From the NCBI GenBank assembly GCA_900769205.1, contig CAAGFS010000056.1, positions 1-8,583 of the forward strand: a stretch of DNA of 8,583 bases, read 5' to 3'. Both the position numbers and the translations under genes were made by a program. Origin of the DNA: Clostridia bacterium. Lineage in GTDB: Bacteria; Bacillota; Clostridia; Christensenellales; CAG-917. The notes below the pieces were generated by a model that had not been told where the DNA came from, did no database searches, and saw only the letters and a list, made by a program, of their open reading frames with translations. Of this stretch, positions 7,044 to 8,583 are shown one piece after another (positions within the stretch are counted from its first letter, which is position 1; the number at the start of each line of letters is the position of its first letter).

Positions 7044-7189
7044 ATATAAACGAAATCATCGCGGATCTTGAAGAGTTGTCGGTGCGCGTGAGTGTGCTTG
7101 AGAAGAAAGTTTTGCAGGCGACGAGCGCGCAATCCGCAGACAATTCTGCAGGCGCGACGAAAGACGATACGCAAACAATCGACGCATAA
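7040..7189 (+). CDS. 49-residue leucine-zipper mini-protein
   Basis: I do not recognise this gene. It begins ATG 7040 (ATGA overlap with the previous stop), with AAAGGGGG at 7027-7034 as ribosome site, and stops at TAA 7187-7189, 9 nt before the next start. The first 30 residues show a heptad pattern (I-A-D-L-E-E-L-S-V-R-V-S-V-L-E-K-K-V-L) of a short parallel coiled coil. The remainder is a disordered Ser/Ala/Thr/Asp-rich tail. There is no membrane segment, so it is not a holin or spanin. The sound ribosome site, exact overlaps and filled spacing argue that it is translated. It could be a trimeric or dimeric coiled-coil piece of the tail tip or a small accessory protein. Confidence 0.7.
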   Translation: MNINEIIADLEELSVRVSVLEKKVLQATSAQSADNSAGATKDDTQTIDA

Positions 7190-7198
7190 GGAGAGAAT

Positions 7199-8227
7199 AT
7201 GGCATCATCAATTTGGGACGAGTTTAAGGATTTGTTCAAGACGGACAAGCAACTCGAAGAAGAAAGACAACGCAAAATCAACGACGCGCTCGCAAAAGAA
7301 AACGACGTGGTCGAAAAACTCAAAGAACTTGAAAAACAATACAACGATTCCTTGCCAAAGGAAGAAACGCCGGATCTGGAGTCGCTTTTTCCGAAAGAGT
7401 CGGGACTTAAGGAAATCGAATACACTCCGCGAAGCGACGAAGACATCGCGGAGAGCGCGAGAAAGGAAACCGCCTACGCGTCGGGCGTGAAGAAAAACGA
7501 GATAGAAGACAACTACGCAAAGGCTATAAGCGCTCTCGAAGGCGACAAAAACGCGGCAAAAGAATCGCTTGGAGAGAGCTATGCAAACCTTGAAAAACTC
7601 TACGCGCAACTCAAAGAAAACTCGCTCAACGATTCGATAAAACGAGGTATGGCAAGAAGCAGCGTCGCAAACAACAACCTTTCCGCGCTCGACACCGCTC
7701 ATATCGGAGCGGCGGGCGAAATCGAAAAGAACTACGGCGACGTCGTCGCAAAGATAAACGGCAATATCTCCGCGCTCGAAAAGGAAAAGGACGACGCGCT
7801 TTACGAGCTTGACCTGAAAAGCGCGAGAGAACTTGACGAGCGCATTCGCAAGCTCAAAGACGAAAGGGACAAAACCGTCGAAGAATATGAAAAATACAAC
7901 AACGAAGTGCGCGCCAAAAACGAGGCGTACGCCGTTGAAAGAGAAGAAAAAATCGCCGATTATCTGAAACAACGAGAAAAGGAAAAACAAGAAAAAGAAA
8001 AGGAAACGCAAGCCTACGAAAAGGAAAACGGATACAGCGGAGAGAAACTGGACAACTATTCCGAACGCTATAAGATTGCCTACGATTTTTACAGCGCGCT
8101 TTCTCCCGACGTGGCGGTGGACGCACTCAAAGCGTCGCCGAATATGAAGTATTATCTCGGCGTGTATTACGACAAGTTGCTTTCGTCCTTGCAAAGCAGA
8201 GAAGGAGCGAAAAAACGCTATTTTTGA
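7199..8227 (+). CDS. Charged coiled-coil phage protein, possible internal/ejection protein
   Basis: Last gene of the operon, 342 residues, with a strong AAGGAGAG site 4-11 nt before ATG 7199. It has no signal peptide, membrane segment or Cys. It is dominated by long charged helices: about residues 15-50, 80-145, 170-275. The central helix contains the break N-D-S-I-K-R-G-M-A-R-S-S (residues 144-155), an R-G-x-A-R-S-S motif that I associate with uncharacterised structural proteins of Firmicutes prophages. Residues 258-276 are almost pure Glu/Lys/Gln. The last 50 residues turn more hydrophobic and aromatic (Y-K-I-A-Y-D-F-Y-S-A-L, then K-Y-Y-L-G-V-Y-Y-D-K-L-L), perhaps a folded cap. Short-tailed phages usually encode ejected internal proteins after the connector genes, and this place and helical make-up would fit. 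A scaffold or tail-tip role is also possible. The name stays tentative. Confidence 0.7.
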   Translation: MASSIWDEFKDLFKTDKQLEEERQRKINDALAKENDVVEKLKELEKQYNDSLPKEETPDLESLFPKESGLKEIEYTPRSDEDIAESARKETAYASGVKKNEIEDNYAKAISALEGDKNAAKESLGESYANLEKLYAQLKENSLNDSIKRGMARSSVANNNLSALDTAHIGAAGEIEKNYGDVVAKINGNISALEKEKDDALYELDLKSARELDERIRKLKDERDKTVEEYEKYNNEVRAKNEAYAVEREEKIADYLKQREKEKQEKEKETQAYEKENGYSGEKLDNYSERYKIAYDFYSALSPDVAVDALKASPNMKYYLGVYYDKLLSSLQSREGAKKRYF

Positions 8228-8278
8228 TATGAGATTTTTGAATCGCCACCGCAAAAGCGCGTTGCGAAGCAAAAAGAA

Positions 8279-8307
8279 AAGGTTCGCCGAAAGCGAGCCT
8301 TTTTTTT
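8279..8307. terminator. Bidirectional rho-independent terminator
   Basis: An 8-bp stem AGGTTCGC (8280-8287) pairs with GCGAGCCT (8293-8300) through one G-U pair, with the loop CGAAA. A T-run continues to 8307 on the + strand. On the - strand the same stem is followed by TTTTCTTTTT, so it can stop both the phage operon and the converging peptidase gene. Confidence 0.85.
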
Positions 8308-8327
8308 GCGTGTTTTGCGTTTTTGTT

Positions 8328-8345
8328 CCGCACGTTTGCGTGCGG
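8328..8345. other. Perfect 7-bp hairpin in the intergenic region
   Basis: CCGCACG (8328-8334), loop TTTG, CGTGCGG (8339-8345) form a perfect inverted repeat between the terminator and the peptidase gene. Neither side is followed by a good T-run (the - strand continues AACAAAAACGC), so it is not a clear terminator. It may stabilise the 3' end of the peptidase transcript or be an extra termination element. The rest of 8228-8440 holds no open frame with a ribosome site, no tRNA and no obvious direct repeat. Confidence 0.5.
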
Positions 8346-8440
8346 GCAGCTTTGTTGAAAATCGTTTGAGTTAAAGCGTTTTGTCTTTGACGATTGCGTT
8401 TCAAAGCGTCCGTATATCAAGCGATTGCTTGTTTGTATCG

Positions 8441-8583
8441 TCAATTTTTGAAAGACACTTCGTTTACGAGGTCTTTGTATGCGGTGCGGTATATATCGAA
8501 TATCGCTTCGATTGCTTTCAAAGAGATGCGCTCGTTGGGTTGATGAATGATCATTTCGCCGTATCCGTGCATTTCGGGACCGA
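8441..8583 (-). CDS. M20-family metallopeptidase, C-terminal fragment
   Basis: Read on the - strand, the last 46 residues before TGA (complement of 8441-8443) start G-P-E-M-H-G-Y-G-E-M and continue I-I-H-Q-P-N-E-R-I-S-L-K-A-I-E-A-I. The H-x-x-N-E-R-I element is the C-terminal metal-site histidine region of zinc exopeptidases of the M20 clan (aminoacyl-histidine dipeptidase, PepV, DapE/ArgE relatives), which hydrolyse dipeptides or N-acyl amino acids in the cytosol. The closing amphipathic helix A-I-F-D-I-Y-R-T-A-Y-K-D-L-V is also usual. The start and catalytic front half lie beyond the window. The exact substrate cannot be told. It converges on the phage operon and looks like a chromosomal housekeeping gene bordering the element. 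Confidence 0.75.
   Translation of the reverse strand, partial: GPEMHGYGEMIIHQPNERISLKAIEAIFDIYRTAYKDLVNEVSFKN

Noticed and set aside
7974..8029. A/G-rich low-complexity tract, considered as a repeat element
   Set aside because: It encodes the Glu/Lys-rich helix of the coiled-coil protein, with no regular DNA period beyond codon repetition.
7208..8404. Long open frame on the - strand opposite the coiled-coil gene (about 398 codons)
   Set aside because: It mirrors the Glu/Lys-rich sense gene, giving a Phe/Val/Leu-rich nonsense protein. It has no ribosome site and the sense gene has one. Codon bias of the sense strand explains it.
8418..8431. Small inverted repeat CAAGC-GATT-GCTTG near the peptidase stop, considered as an att core or operator
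   Set aside because: It is only a 5-bp stem with no second copy elsewhere in the window, which is insufficient for any call.

Overview
The window carries the head-assembly (packaging and structural) operon of a short-tailed, P22-like tailed phage, almost certainly a prophage in a Firmicutes/Clostridia-type bacterium. The evidence for the host group is strong GGAG-type ribosome sites before most genes, AUG/GUG starts, tight gene overlaps, a Listeria-Bacteroides (InlB B-type) repeat on the capsid protein, and phage protein families that I associate with prophages of gut Clostridia. Base composition is near 50% GC, with C/G-rich third codon positions that open many spurious antisense frames. The host assignment is inference; no taxonomic marker gene is present.

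Layout on the + strand: the C-terminal end of the large terminase (1-237, cut by the window edge); a small conserved phage protein (222-674) whose 3' part is ambiguous because all three frames are open; the portal (735-2618); a scaffold-like protein (2615-3355); the major capsid protein with an internal beta insertion and a C-terminal InlB-like repeat (3370-4752); a small conserved protein (4757-5065); a head-tail adaptor (5062-5610); a gp10-like beta-rich DNA-stabilisation/tail-hub protein (5607-7043); a 49-residue leucine-zipper mini-protein (7040-7189); and a charged coiled-coil protein, possibly internal or ejection-related (7199-8227). A bidirectional terminator lies at about 8279-8307. 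On the - strand, converging on the operon, is the C-terminal end of an M20-family metallopeptidase, which looks like an ordinary chromosomal gene (8441-8583).

The genes form one transcription unit. Apart from the 60 nt between 674 and 735, discussed below, gaps are 14 nt or less, and there are four stop/start overlaps of the ATGA/GTGA type. Order and content match the DNA-packaging motor (terminase plus portal), procapsid assembly (scaffold plus capsid) and the connector that closes the filled head (adaptor plus gp10-like protein). No tail spike, tail needle, lysis gene, integrase or regulator is visible. The structural operon stops directly at a terminator and a host-like gene, so the right edge of the element probably lies between 8228 and 8440.

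Most of this is a recognisable phage module rather than a new system. The items most worth a second look are the capsid protein's C-terminal repeat, the abrupt end of the operon without tail genes, the possible frameshift at 494-718, and the two uncharacterised coiled-coil proteins at the 3' end.
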